In this document: one piece after another, positions 1 through 5,196 of the stretch
Numbering within the stretch: the first letter of the stretch is position 1
Layout: every line of letters begins with the position of its first letter
Assembly: GCA_945836355.1 (NCBI GenBank)
Contig: CAMALD010000073.1
Location: 1-6,717, forward strand
Reading direction: 5' to 3'
DNA from: an uncultured Lachnospiraceae bacterium
GTDB taxonomy: Bacteria > Bacillota > Clostridia > Lachnospirales > Lachnospiraceae
DNA length: 6,717 nt
Position numbers and translations under genes: made by a program
Notes under the pieces: model-generated
Told to the model about the DNA's origin: nothing
Seen by the model: only the letters and a program-made list of their open reading frames with translations
Database searches by the model: none

Positions 1-1
1 T

Positions 2-286
2 CGTGGCATCCGCATTGACAAGACCGCCCGCCGCGTATACATCAACGGGGAGGAAAAGACCTTTACCACCAAGGAATTTGATTTGCTCACCTTCCTTGCC
101 GAGAATCCGAATCATGTTTTCACGAAGGAAGAGCTGTTCCAAAAAATCTGGGATATGGAATCCATCGGCGACATCGCCACGGTAACGGTGCATATCAAGA
201 AAATCCGCGAAAAAATCGAGGTGAATACATCGAAGCCGCAGTACATCGAAACTATCTGGGGCGTGGGTTACCGTTTTAAGGTATAA
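2..286 (+). CDS. OmpR/PhoB-family response regulator, C-terminal DNA-binding domain (5' truncated)
   Basis: This is the last 94 codons of a two-component response regulator; the receiver domain lies left of the window. Visible is a complete winged-helix domain: the beta-strand lead-in RIDKTARRVYINGEE, the helix FTTKEFDLLTFLAENPNHVF, then TKEELFQKIWD, the recognition helix around TVTVHIKKIREKIE, and the wing ending in WGVGYRFKV. The TVxVHIKxIRxKIE and IWGVGYRF signatures are typical of the OmpR/VanR group, which bind promoter DNA after phosphorylation by a partner histidine kinase. No kinase gene follows; the next plus-strand gene is a cation exchanger 215 bp downstream, so the partner must be upstream or elsewhere. 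The stop codon lies in the loop of a perfect 15-bp inverted repeat. The target genes cannot be told from this sequence. Confidence 0.95.
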   Translation, partial: RGIRIDKTARRVYINGEEKTFTTKEFDLLTFLAENPNHVFTKEELFQKIWDMESIGDIATVTVHIKKIREKIEVNTSKPQYIETIWGVGYRFKV

Positions 287-314
287 AATCTGATGATAAG
301 CCCCAGATAGTTTC
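248..314 (+). repeat. 15-bp perfect inverted repeat enclosing the response-regulator stop codon
   Basis: GAAACTATCTGGGGC at 248-262 is the exact reverse complement of GCCCCAGATAGTTTC at 300-314, with a 37-nt loop holding the last eight codons (starting within GVGYRFKV) and the TAA. The transcript could fold into a strong hairpin at the 3' end of the regulator mRNA. No T-run follows, so it is not a classical intrinsic terminator; it could be a processing or stability element, or the end of a repeat that invaded the gene tail. Confidence 0.8.
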
Positions 315-359
315 ACTCCGTGAGGATGCGCACTCGTGCACAAGGAAGCACTCGGCGCG

Positions 360-378
360 CGGATATCGGAGATATCCG
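360..378. repeat. 8-bp perfect palindrome with 3-nt spacer
   Basis: CGGATATC (360-367) and GATATCCG (371-378) are exact reverse complements separated by GGA. The arms each contain GATATC, which recurs at 396-401 and 445-450. This could be an operator half-site pair or a small hairpin. It lies about 46 bp upstream of the proposed -35 box of the exchanger gene. No bound factor can be named. Confidence 0.6.
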
Positions 379-379
379 A

Positions 380-415
380 ATGAAATGGGGCGTAGGATAT
401 CGGTTCAAGGTATAA
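380..415 (+). pseudogene. Relic of a second response-regulator C-terminus
   Basis: Reading from the ATG at 380, the frame encodes MKWGVGYRFKV then TAA, repeating the WGVGYRFKV-stop that ends the upstream regulator. Over the shared codons the DNA differs at five third positions (GTG/GTA, GGT/GGA, TAC/TAT, CGT/CGG, TTT/TTC), all synonymous, so the copy looks descended from a separate coding gene rather than from a recent local duplication. The frame stays open upstream to 311 but the residues there do not resemble a winged helix. I read it as the leftover 3' end of a deleted or replaced paralogue. WGVGYRF is a very conserved motif, so the short length limits certainty. Confidence 0.5.
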
Positions 416-423
416 TAAAAGCA

Positions 424-452
424 TTGACAAATGCCCCAATATCTGATATCAC
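424..452 (+). promoter_or_regulatory. Candidate sigma-70 type promoter for the exchanger operon
   Basis: A consensus TTGACA at 424-429 is followed after 17 bp by TATCAC at 447-452, preceded by TG in extended -10 position (TGATATCAC). Transcription would start near 459 and give a leader of about 43 nt before the ATG at 502. The -10 box matches only four of six consensus bases. A GATATC palindrome at 445-450 overlaps it. Confidence 0.5.
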
Positions 453-501
453 AGAAATATCGAAAAATAAGTAGTGCGGATGCGCGGATTGAGAGGAAAA
501 A

Positions 502-1440
502 ATGGTTATTATTTTACAGTTATTATTGCTTGTGGTCGGATTTGTGATGTTGGTCAAGGGAGCCGACTGGTTTGTGGACGGTGCCGCCGGAATTGCAGAA
601 CGGTTTGGAATTCCGCAGCTTGTGGTCGGTCTTACCATTGTGGCGATGGGGACAAGCGCTCCGGAGGCGGCAGTCAGCATTTCATCCGCATTCAAGGGCA
701 GCGCCGACATCACCATCGGCAATGTTGTCGGCAGTAATATCATGAATATCCTTGTAATCCTCGGAATCACCTCGGTGATTGTTGCGGTTGCCGTGCAGAA
801 GTCGACGGTGCGCTATGAGATTCCGTTTATGACCGGCATCACCGTGCTCCTGATGATTTTTGGGATTACCGGCGAGCGGGTAGACCGTCTGGAGGGCGTG
901 ATTCTGTGGGTATTTTTCATTCTGTATATCATCTATCTGTACCGCATGACTAAAAATCAGCAGGCGCAGGAAGAGGAGAAGAAGGAGAAGCAGAGTGCAT
1001 TAAAGCTGATTCTTTCGGTTATCGTCGGTCTGGCCATCGTGGTATGGGGCAGTGATATCGCAGTGGATGCTGCCACAAAGCTGGCGGCGGCAGCAGGCCT
1101 TTCGGAGAAGTTTATCGGTTTGACCATTATTGCGCTCGGCACCTCGCTGCCGGAGCTGGTGACCAGTGTATCCGCAGCAAGAAAGGGAAAGGCAGACCTT
1201 GCAATCGGCAATATTGTCGGCAGCAATATCGTGAATATTCTGTTTGTCGTCGGCACTACGGCAGTTATCCTTCCGGTACCGTTTGCGGCAGGCTTTCTGG
1301 TGGACATGATTATTGCGATTGCCACTGCCGTGCTGCTTTTTGTGTGCGTGGTGCGCAGGCAGAAGCTGACCCGCACGGGCGGCGCAGTCATGCTTTTAGG
1401 GTATGCGGCATATTTTGTATATTTGTGTATCGGTAAATAA
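502..1440 (+). CDS. CaCA-family Na+/Ca2+ exchanger (YrbG-like)
   Basis: This 312-residue integral membrane protein belongs to the Ca2+/cation antiporter family, which exchanges cytoplasmic Ca2+ for Na+ or H+. It has the diagnostic two-fold repeat. Alpha-1 carries GTSAPE (residues 50-55) and GNVVGSN (73-79); alpha-2 carries GTSLPE (213-218) and GNIVGSN (236-242), so both ion-coordinating acidic residues (E55, E218) are present. About ten hydrophobic segments flank a charged loop (about 150-167, with EEEKKEK), as expected for the central cytoplasmic loop. The length is normal for bacterial YrbG-type members. The ATG at 502 has AGAGG five bases upstream. It is the first of three closely spaced plus-strand genes (27 bp to the next). 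The transported ion is inferred from the family. Confidence 0.95.
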   Translation: MVIILQLLLLVVGFVMLVKGADWFVDGAAGIAERFGIPQLVVGLTIVAMGTSAPEAAVSISSAFKGSADITIGNVVGSNIMNILVILGITSVIVAVAVQKSTVRYEIPFMTGITVLLMIFGITGERVDRLEGVILWVFFILYIIYLYRMTKNQQAQEEEKKEKQSALKLILSVIVGLAIVVWGSDIAVDAATKLAAAAGLSEKFIGLTIIALGTSLPELVTSVSAARKGKADLAIGNIVGSNIVNILFVVGTTAVILPVPFAAGFLVDMIIAIATAVLLFVCVVRRQKLTRTGGAVMLLGYAAYFVYLCIGK

Positions 1441-1467
1441 GGATAGGATGATGGGGTGGTAAGCTCT

Positions 1468-2610
1468 ATGGAAGATTTGGAACAGATTATGCGGCGCATT
1501 CACGTATTGTTCGCAAAGTGCGAGCCTTATGGGGATGAGTCGGAAAACCGGATTATTGTGCCGAAAAAAGAAGTGTTTCGGCTTTTGGAACAGTTGAATT
1601 ACGCTGTGGTGCATATGATGGACCGCTATGAGGGCACTGCCGAGAGCCGGGAGCGGGGATTGGCGGAATATCAGCGAAAAAGTGAGAAGATTATGGAGCA
1701 GGCACGGGCGGGCGCGGACGATGTCTATGCGGCTTCACTGATTTATACGGATGGGATGATTGAGGAATTGGAGGCGGTGATTTCCGACGCCAAAGAAAGC
1801 CTGTGGGCGGAATATGCCCGTATGGCAGGAAGGCTGGAAGAGCAGGAAAGCATATTGAACGAAAATCAGGAGGAAATCAAGCAGCAGCTTAACTCAATGA
1901 TTCAGGGCGAGAAGTATCTGCGTCTGGTGGAGCGTGAGAATGCGCGGCTGAAGCGTCTCGAAGCGGCAGGGGCAGAGGATGTGGGAGATGAATACCCGGA
2001 GGAAGAGGATGACTGGGAGGAGGAATCCGCATCTGCAGATACAGGGTATGAATACGATTCCGCGGATGAGGTATACTATAAGGAGGACATTCTTTCCGCA
2101 GACGAAAACAATCAGAAAGAGCCGGGTTCGGGCGATGGAGAAGATACATCAAGCCGGAAGGAGAAGACGCCAAGTGAGAAGGGTGTCGCCCCTGAAAAGC
2201 CAAAGGGCGGAAACAAGCGCACCAGGACCGGAAAAAAGGCAAAGAAAGGACCGGGAGTGCCGGATCTTGAGGCGGAGTGGGCTGCCGAGGAGCAGGCAAA
2301 GCCGGTGCGCAAGGTAGGCACTGCCGTGTATCAGGAGGTCGGCCAGTCCTATGACACCCCGGTGAAAAAGGTAAGCTATGAGGTCAGGGTAAATCAGGCA
2401 TATTTTGACCAGCTTGGCGAGGGCAATGTGGATTTGGACGCAGAGTATTACCGGTGGAAGGAAGAGCAGGCAAAGGCAGAAGCCGGAGAACAGGAAGGCG
2501 GGCATCCGGAGGAGGCTTCGCAGAAGGAGAATGACGGAAAGCTGTGGGATGGTCTGCTCAGTCACAAGAAGAATAAGAAGGGGCGCAGAGGAAAGCCTGA
2601 TAAGCGCTGA
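1468..2610 (+). CDS. Coiled-coil protein with long disordered charged tail, function unknown
   Basis: I do not recognise a named family with certainty. Numbered from the ATG at 1468 (380 residues), residues 1-50 form a globular or helical head with IIVPKKEVFRLLEQLN. Residues 55-165 are predicted helical coiled coil rich in E, K, Q and A. Residues 166-275 are low-complexity, first strongly acidic (EEEDDWEEE) then basic (KRTRTGKKAKK). Residues 280-335 look more ordered, with aromatic spots (SYEVRVNQAYFDQL, AEYYRW), and the end is basic (KKNKKGRRGKPDKR). The head plus coiled coil resembles DivIVA-like or V-type ATPase subunit H-like proteins of Clostridia, so a scaffold role is possible but inferred. 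There is no signal peptide or membrane span. The GTG at 1456 is an alternative start; the ATG at 1468 is preferred because GGGGTGG lies eight bases upstream. The next gene begins 13 bp downstream. Confidence 0.85.
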   Translation: MEDLEQIMRRIHVLFAKCEPYGDESENRIIVPKKEVFRLLEQLNYAVVHMMDRYEGTAESRERGLAEYQRKSEKIMEQARAGADDVYAASLIYTDGMIEELEAVISDAKESLWAEYARMAGRLEEQESILNENQEEIKQQLNSMIQGEKYLRLVERENARLKRLEAAGAEDVGDEYPEEEDDWEEESASADTGYEYDSADEVYYKEDILSADENNQKEPGSGDGEDTSSRKEKTPSEKGVAPEKPKGGNKRTRTGKKAKKGPGVPDLEAEWAAEEQAKPVRKVGTAVYQEVGQSYDTPVKKVSYEVRVNQAYFDQLGEGNVDLDAEYYRWKEEQAKAEAGEQEGGHPEEASQKENDGKLWDGLLSHKKNKKGRRGKPDKR

Positions 2611-2623
2611 CAGAGTGTGAAAA

Positions 2624-3643
2624 ATGATGGTTCAAAACAGAAATATATTGGCTTGGATACTTGTTATTCTGATGATGATTGCATCGCTGTTCGGCTGTGC
2701 GCGGACGCAGGAGCCGGAAGCACCGCAGGGCGAACAAAAAATCAATATTTCCATCGGAGCGCTCAAGGGGCCGACGGCACTCGGAATGCTGCAGATGATG
2801 AACCTGGCAGAGAAAGGCGAGACGCCGGATTGCTATAGCTTTCAGATTGCGGGCACGGCGGATGAACTGACCGCAGCGCTCATTAAGGGAGAGCTGCAGG
2901 TGGCAGCACTGCCGTGTAACCTGGCATCTGTACTGTATCAGAAGACGGACGGCGCGGTGCAGATTGCGGCAATTAACACGGGCTGCGTGCTTTACATCGT
3001 GGAGAATGCGGATACCATTCATACGGTTGAGGATTTGAAGGGACGCACCATTTACTCCACCGGAAAGGGGACTACGCCCGAGTATACGCTGAATTATTTA
3101 TTGCGTGCGGCGGGGCTTGAGCCTAAGAAGGATGTAACGATTGAGTATAAATCAGAAGCGGCGGAGGTAGCCGCATTGCTGGCAGAAAAGGCAGACGCGA
3201 TAGCAATGCTTCCGCAGCCGTATGTTACAACTGCTGCTATGCAGAACGACCGGCTGCGCGTTGCCCTAAGCGTTGCAGAGGAATGGGGAAAATATACAAA
3301 GGACGGCAGTGCGGTGGTAACCGGTGTGGTGCTGGTGTCAAAGAGCTTTGCCGAGGAACATCCGCAGCAGCTGCAGGCGCTTCTGGCACAGTATGAAGCA
3401 TCCACCCGGTATGTGAATGAAAATCCTGCCGAGGCGGCGCTCTTGTCCGAGCATTTTGATATCGTCAAAGCAAAGGCTGCTGAAAAGGCTATTCCGTATT
3501 GTAGTATTATGTTTGTACAGGGTGAGGAGATGAAGGAGAAGGTGTCCGGCTATCTGAATGTGCTGTACAATGAAAATCCGGCAAGTGTCGGTGGGGCACT
3601 GCCGGATGATGGATTTTATTATTCTATTTTGCCAAATTCCTGA
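2624..3643 (+). CDS. ABC transporter substrate-binding lipoprotein, NMT1/TauA-like
   Basis: The 339-residue protein starts with a lipoprotein signal peptide: a hydrophobic core (ILAWILVILMMIASLFGC) ends in a lipobox with C25 as the lipidated cysteine. The mature part has the two-lobed pattern of type II periplasmic binding proteins of the NMT1/SsuA/TauA group. KINISIGALKGPTALGM (39-55) is the first strand and ligand loop, GELQVAALPCNLASVLYQK follows, HTVEDLKGRTIYSTGKGTTPEY (133-154) is the usual hinge region, and KADAIAMLPQPYVTTAA (189-205) closes the second lobe. The ligand cannot be inferred. No permease or ATPase gene accompanies it, since the next gene is convergent, so it is an orphan here and may use a transporter encoded elsewhere. 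The ribosome binding site (around GAGTG) is weak; the adjacent ATG at 2627 is an alternative start. Its last 20 bp overlap the GH5 gene. Confidence 0.88.
   Translation: MMVQNRNILAWILVILMMIASLFGCARTQEPEAPQGEQKINISIGALKGPTALGMLQMMNLAEKGETPDCYSFQIAGTADELTAALIKGELQVAALPCNLASVLYQKTDGAVQIAAINTGCVLYIVENADTIHTVEDLKGRTIYSTGKGTTPEYTLNYLLRAAGLEPKKDVTIEYKSEAAEVAALLAEKADAIAMLPQPYVTTAAMQNDRLRVALSVAEEWGKYTKDGSAVVTGVVLVSKSFAEEHPQQLQALLAQYEASTRYVNENPAEAALLSEHFDIVKAKAAEKAIPYCSIMFVQGEEMKEKVSGYLNVLYNENPASVGGALPDDGFYYSILPNS
3576..3607 (-). terminator. Probable intrinsic terminator of the GH5 transcript, inside the convergent gene
   Basis: ATCCGGCAAGTG (3576-3587) pairs with CACTGCCGGAT (3597-3607), giving 11 base pairs with one bulged A and a 9-nt loop. 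Read on the minus strand the stem begins 17 nt after the GH5 stop codon, is preceded by an A-rich stretch and runs into TTTT. The plus-strand side is also T-rich (3611-3630), so it may act in both directions. The stem lies in codons of the binding-protein gene. The T-run is short. Confidence 0.45.
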
Positions 3644-4994
3644 TGACTTCTGCATCAGCGTCATCCTTCACCCTGTATAGGGTCCGGGAATAAAAATTAT
3701 CGTTTACGTCCCAGAGTACAGGTACAAAGCCGCAATCGATGAGCTTGCTTAACACATACTCAAGACATTCGGACGAGGTTGCCCGTTCCGCGTTCTTAGC
3801 AAAATTGCTCTGCGGATATCTGGAGGTCGTTTCACCGAGAAAGACAGGAATGTTTTTTTCGGTGAATGCTTTTATCAGCTTATTACACTGGTTGTCGATG
3901 TAATTGACCCATGCGGTTCCTCCGATCTGGTTGGACCAGTACATGCTGTTATCCACATAGTGTACGGATACCATAAGCCGGTTTGGCGCCGGGTCGGCGG
4001 GCATGATGAATTTGTCCGAGGTGGTGTTGTCGATGTTGGTCCAGTAGCCCGATACAATCAGCACACGCCCGCCGTTGTTTCCGCCGGTTCTGCGCACAGA
4101 GTTGACAAAGGCCTGATTGAGTGTGTTGGTCATTTCGTAGGCTTTAGGCTTGGAAAGGTCGGTCAGCCGTCCGTACGAGTTAAACTGGCTGCCGCCAAGG
4201 TATTCATTGAAGCCCTCGAATACCAGAGTCGAAGGATAGTCCTTAAAATAATCGGCAATCTGAGTCCAGAGAGTTGTAAAAATGTCCGCACACTCTTCGG
4301 TTGTGTGGCGTCTGATGATAAATTCGTCGAAATGGTGGATGTTGATAACAGCATACAAATCAGCATTCATGCAGTAATCGACGATTTCTTTTACTCTGGC
4401 GATATACTCCGGATTTATCGTCCAGGTTCCGTCATTTTCCATCATATTTCCCCAGAATACCGGAATGCGCACGGTGTCAAACCCGGCCTCCTTTATGCCG
4501 TTGATGACCTCCTGTGTGGTGACCACGGCGCCCCAGCACGTTTCATAATTCTGCGGGGTGTTCAAACCGATGACCGGAATCCATTCATAGCTGGCCTTTT
4601 CACAATTGGTGGCGTTGTAGGCCTCCATTGTGTTGCCAAGGTTAAGTCCGATGCCCATCGCAGCTGCAATGTCGGCAGCTTCCGGGAAACCTTCCGGAAT
4701 CGTGACGATTATCGGGGGTTCTGTGACTGCCGGTGCTACCGTCGGTGTGGGCGTCGGAGTTAGTGTCGGAGTTGGTTTCGCCGTGGCAGTAGAAGCCGGG
4801 GTTGAAGTAAGTGTATCCGTTTCCTCAGGGTTTTCGGCAGATGTGGTTGCCCCCGATACGGAAGGAGTATCCGTTACTGTGGATGTCGCGGCATTATCGG
4901 CATTGATACCGGTGTCGGAGACATTGCTCCCGCCGGAGCAGCCGGTTGCGAGCAGGATAGCACAAGACAGCAGAAGGGTTAACATTTTTTTCAT
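3624..4994 (-). CDS. Lipid-anchored glycoside hydrolase family 5 (endoglucanase-like)
   Basis: A 456-residue secreted beta-glycanase. The lipoprotein signal MKKMLTLLLSCAILLATGC puts the lipidated cysteine at C19. A Ser/Thr/Pro-rich linker follows (about 24-95, TPTLTPTPTPT at its end). The catalytic domain spans about 105-450 with the GH5 landmarks in order: GLNLGNTMEA (115-124), GFDTVRIPVFW (171-181), NIHH (218-221), acid/base E264 in FEGFNEY, HY (345-346), nucleophile E388 in PVFLGETT, and the substrate-stacking W428 in LWDVND. The order and spacing resemble subfamily GH5_4 (endo-beta-1,4-glucanase or xyloglucanase), but NEY replaces the common NEP, so the substrate is not certain. The start at 4994 is chosen over one 18 bp upstream because AAAGGA lies eight bases before it and the signal peptide begins there. 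It lies 55 bp after a small gene and converges on the binding-protein gene, overlapping its 3' end by 20 bp. Confidence 0.93.
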   Translation of the reverse strand: MKKMLTLLLSCAILLATGCSGGSNVSDTGINADNAATSTVTDTPSVSGATTSAENPEETDTLTSTPASTATAKPTPTLTPTPTPTVAPAVTEPPIIVTIPEGFPEAADIAAAMGIGLNLGNTMEAYNATNCEKASYEWIPVIGLNTPQNYETCWGAVVTTQEVINGIKEAGFDTVRIPVFWGNMMENDGTWTINPEYIARVKEIVDYCMNADLYAVINIHHFDEFIIRRHTTEECADIFTTLWTQIADYFKDYPSTLVFEGFNEYLGGSQFNSYGRLTDLSKPKAYEMTNTLNQAFVNSVRRTGGNNGGRVLIVSGYWTNIDNTTSDKFIMPADPAPNRLMVSVHYVDNSMYWSNQIGGTAWVNYIDNQCNKLIKAFTEKNIPVFLGETTSRYPQSNFAKNAERATSSECLEYVLSKLIDCGFVPVLWDVNDNFYSRTLYRVKDDADAEVIRNLAK

Positions 4995-5013
4995 GATACA
5001 ATTCCTTTCCATC

Positions 5014-5042
5014 TATTTATTTTTGGAAAAAGCCAATGTAAA
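5014..5042 (-). promoter_or_regulatory. Weak candidate promoter for the GH5 gene
   Basis: On the minus strand TTTACA (5037-5042) is followed after exactly 17 bp by TAAATA (5014-5019). The -35 box is good but the -10 box matches only three consensus bases. If used, GH5 would be made independently of the upstream hydrolase. No terminator hairpin is seen in this 55-bp gap, so read-through from upstream is equally possible. Confidence 0.3.
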
Positions 5043-5049
5043 ATCAGCC

Positions 5050-5178
5050 TCAATATGCGGAAGCAATTGAATTTAAAAGATAATCAATTTCACCGACGTC
5101 AAAAGTGACCTCATATTTTCCGTCAAGAATATTACCGGCGTTTTCAAGTGCAAGGAAGCTTTGAATCACAAAGGACAT
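5050..5178 (-). CDS. Small 42-residue protein of unknown function
   Basis: The frame reads MSFVIQSFLALENAGNILDG and continues to DYLLNSIASAY before TGA. I do not recognise it. It has no signal peptide or membrane span; it is mildly acidic, with a likely amphipathic helix at the start and another near the end. Codon choice resembles the neighbouring genes, which favours real coding. The start lies 16 bp after the hydrolase stop, and its AAAGGAG ribosome binding site overlaps that stop codon, which suggests translational coupling. It could instead be the surviving 3' end of a longer gene, because the frame remains open upstream within the hydrolase gene. GH5 begins 55 bp downstream on the same strand. 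Confidence 0.5.
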   Translation of the reverse strand: MSFVIQSFLALENAGNILDGKYEVTFDVGEIDYLLNSIASAY

Positions 5179-5189
5179 CTGGCTATATA

Positions 5190-5196
5190 CTCCTTT
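5190..5196 (-). promoter_or_regulatory. Shine-Dalgarno overlapping the hydrolase stop codon
   Basis: On the minus strand AAAGGAG occupies these positions and shares two bases with the TAA that ends the hydrolase gene (5195-5197). It sits 11 nt before the small gene's ATG, slightly longer than ideal. A ribosome finishing the hydrolase would land on it. Confidence 0.55.

Noticed and set aside
248..314. Invertible DNA switch
   Set aside because: The arms are perfect, but the 37-bp segment contains the regulator's final codons and no promoter, and no recombinase gene is present in the window.
411..416. Perfect TATAAT box
   Set aside because: It overlaps the GTA-TAA end of the relic and has no -35-like sequence 16-18 bp upstream; TTGACA at 424 lies downstream of it, so a different promoter is favoured.
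405..770. 121-codon minus-strand frame across the exchanger start
   Set aside because: It is antisense to the first alpha repeat of the exchanger and shows no protein-like features of its own.
1889..2565. Several minus-strand frames opposite the coiled-coil gene
   Set aside because: They are Pro/Ser/Arg-rich products of reading the purine-rich coding strand backwards.
3960..4763. 267-codon open frame on the plus strand
   Set aside because: It lies wholly antisense to the well-supported GH5 gene, has no recognisable domain and has no convincing ribosome binding site; it is a shadow of GH5 codon bias.
4985..4991. Seven-base homopolymer at codons 2-4 of GH5 as a phase-variation tract
   Set aside because: Lys-Lys-Met signal-peptide starts commonly give such A-runs, and seven bases is short for slippage switching.
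4630..5070. Plus-strand frame with Val-Gly repeats
   Set aside because: The repeats are the reverse complement of the GH5 Thr-Pro linker and signal region.
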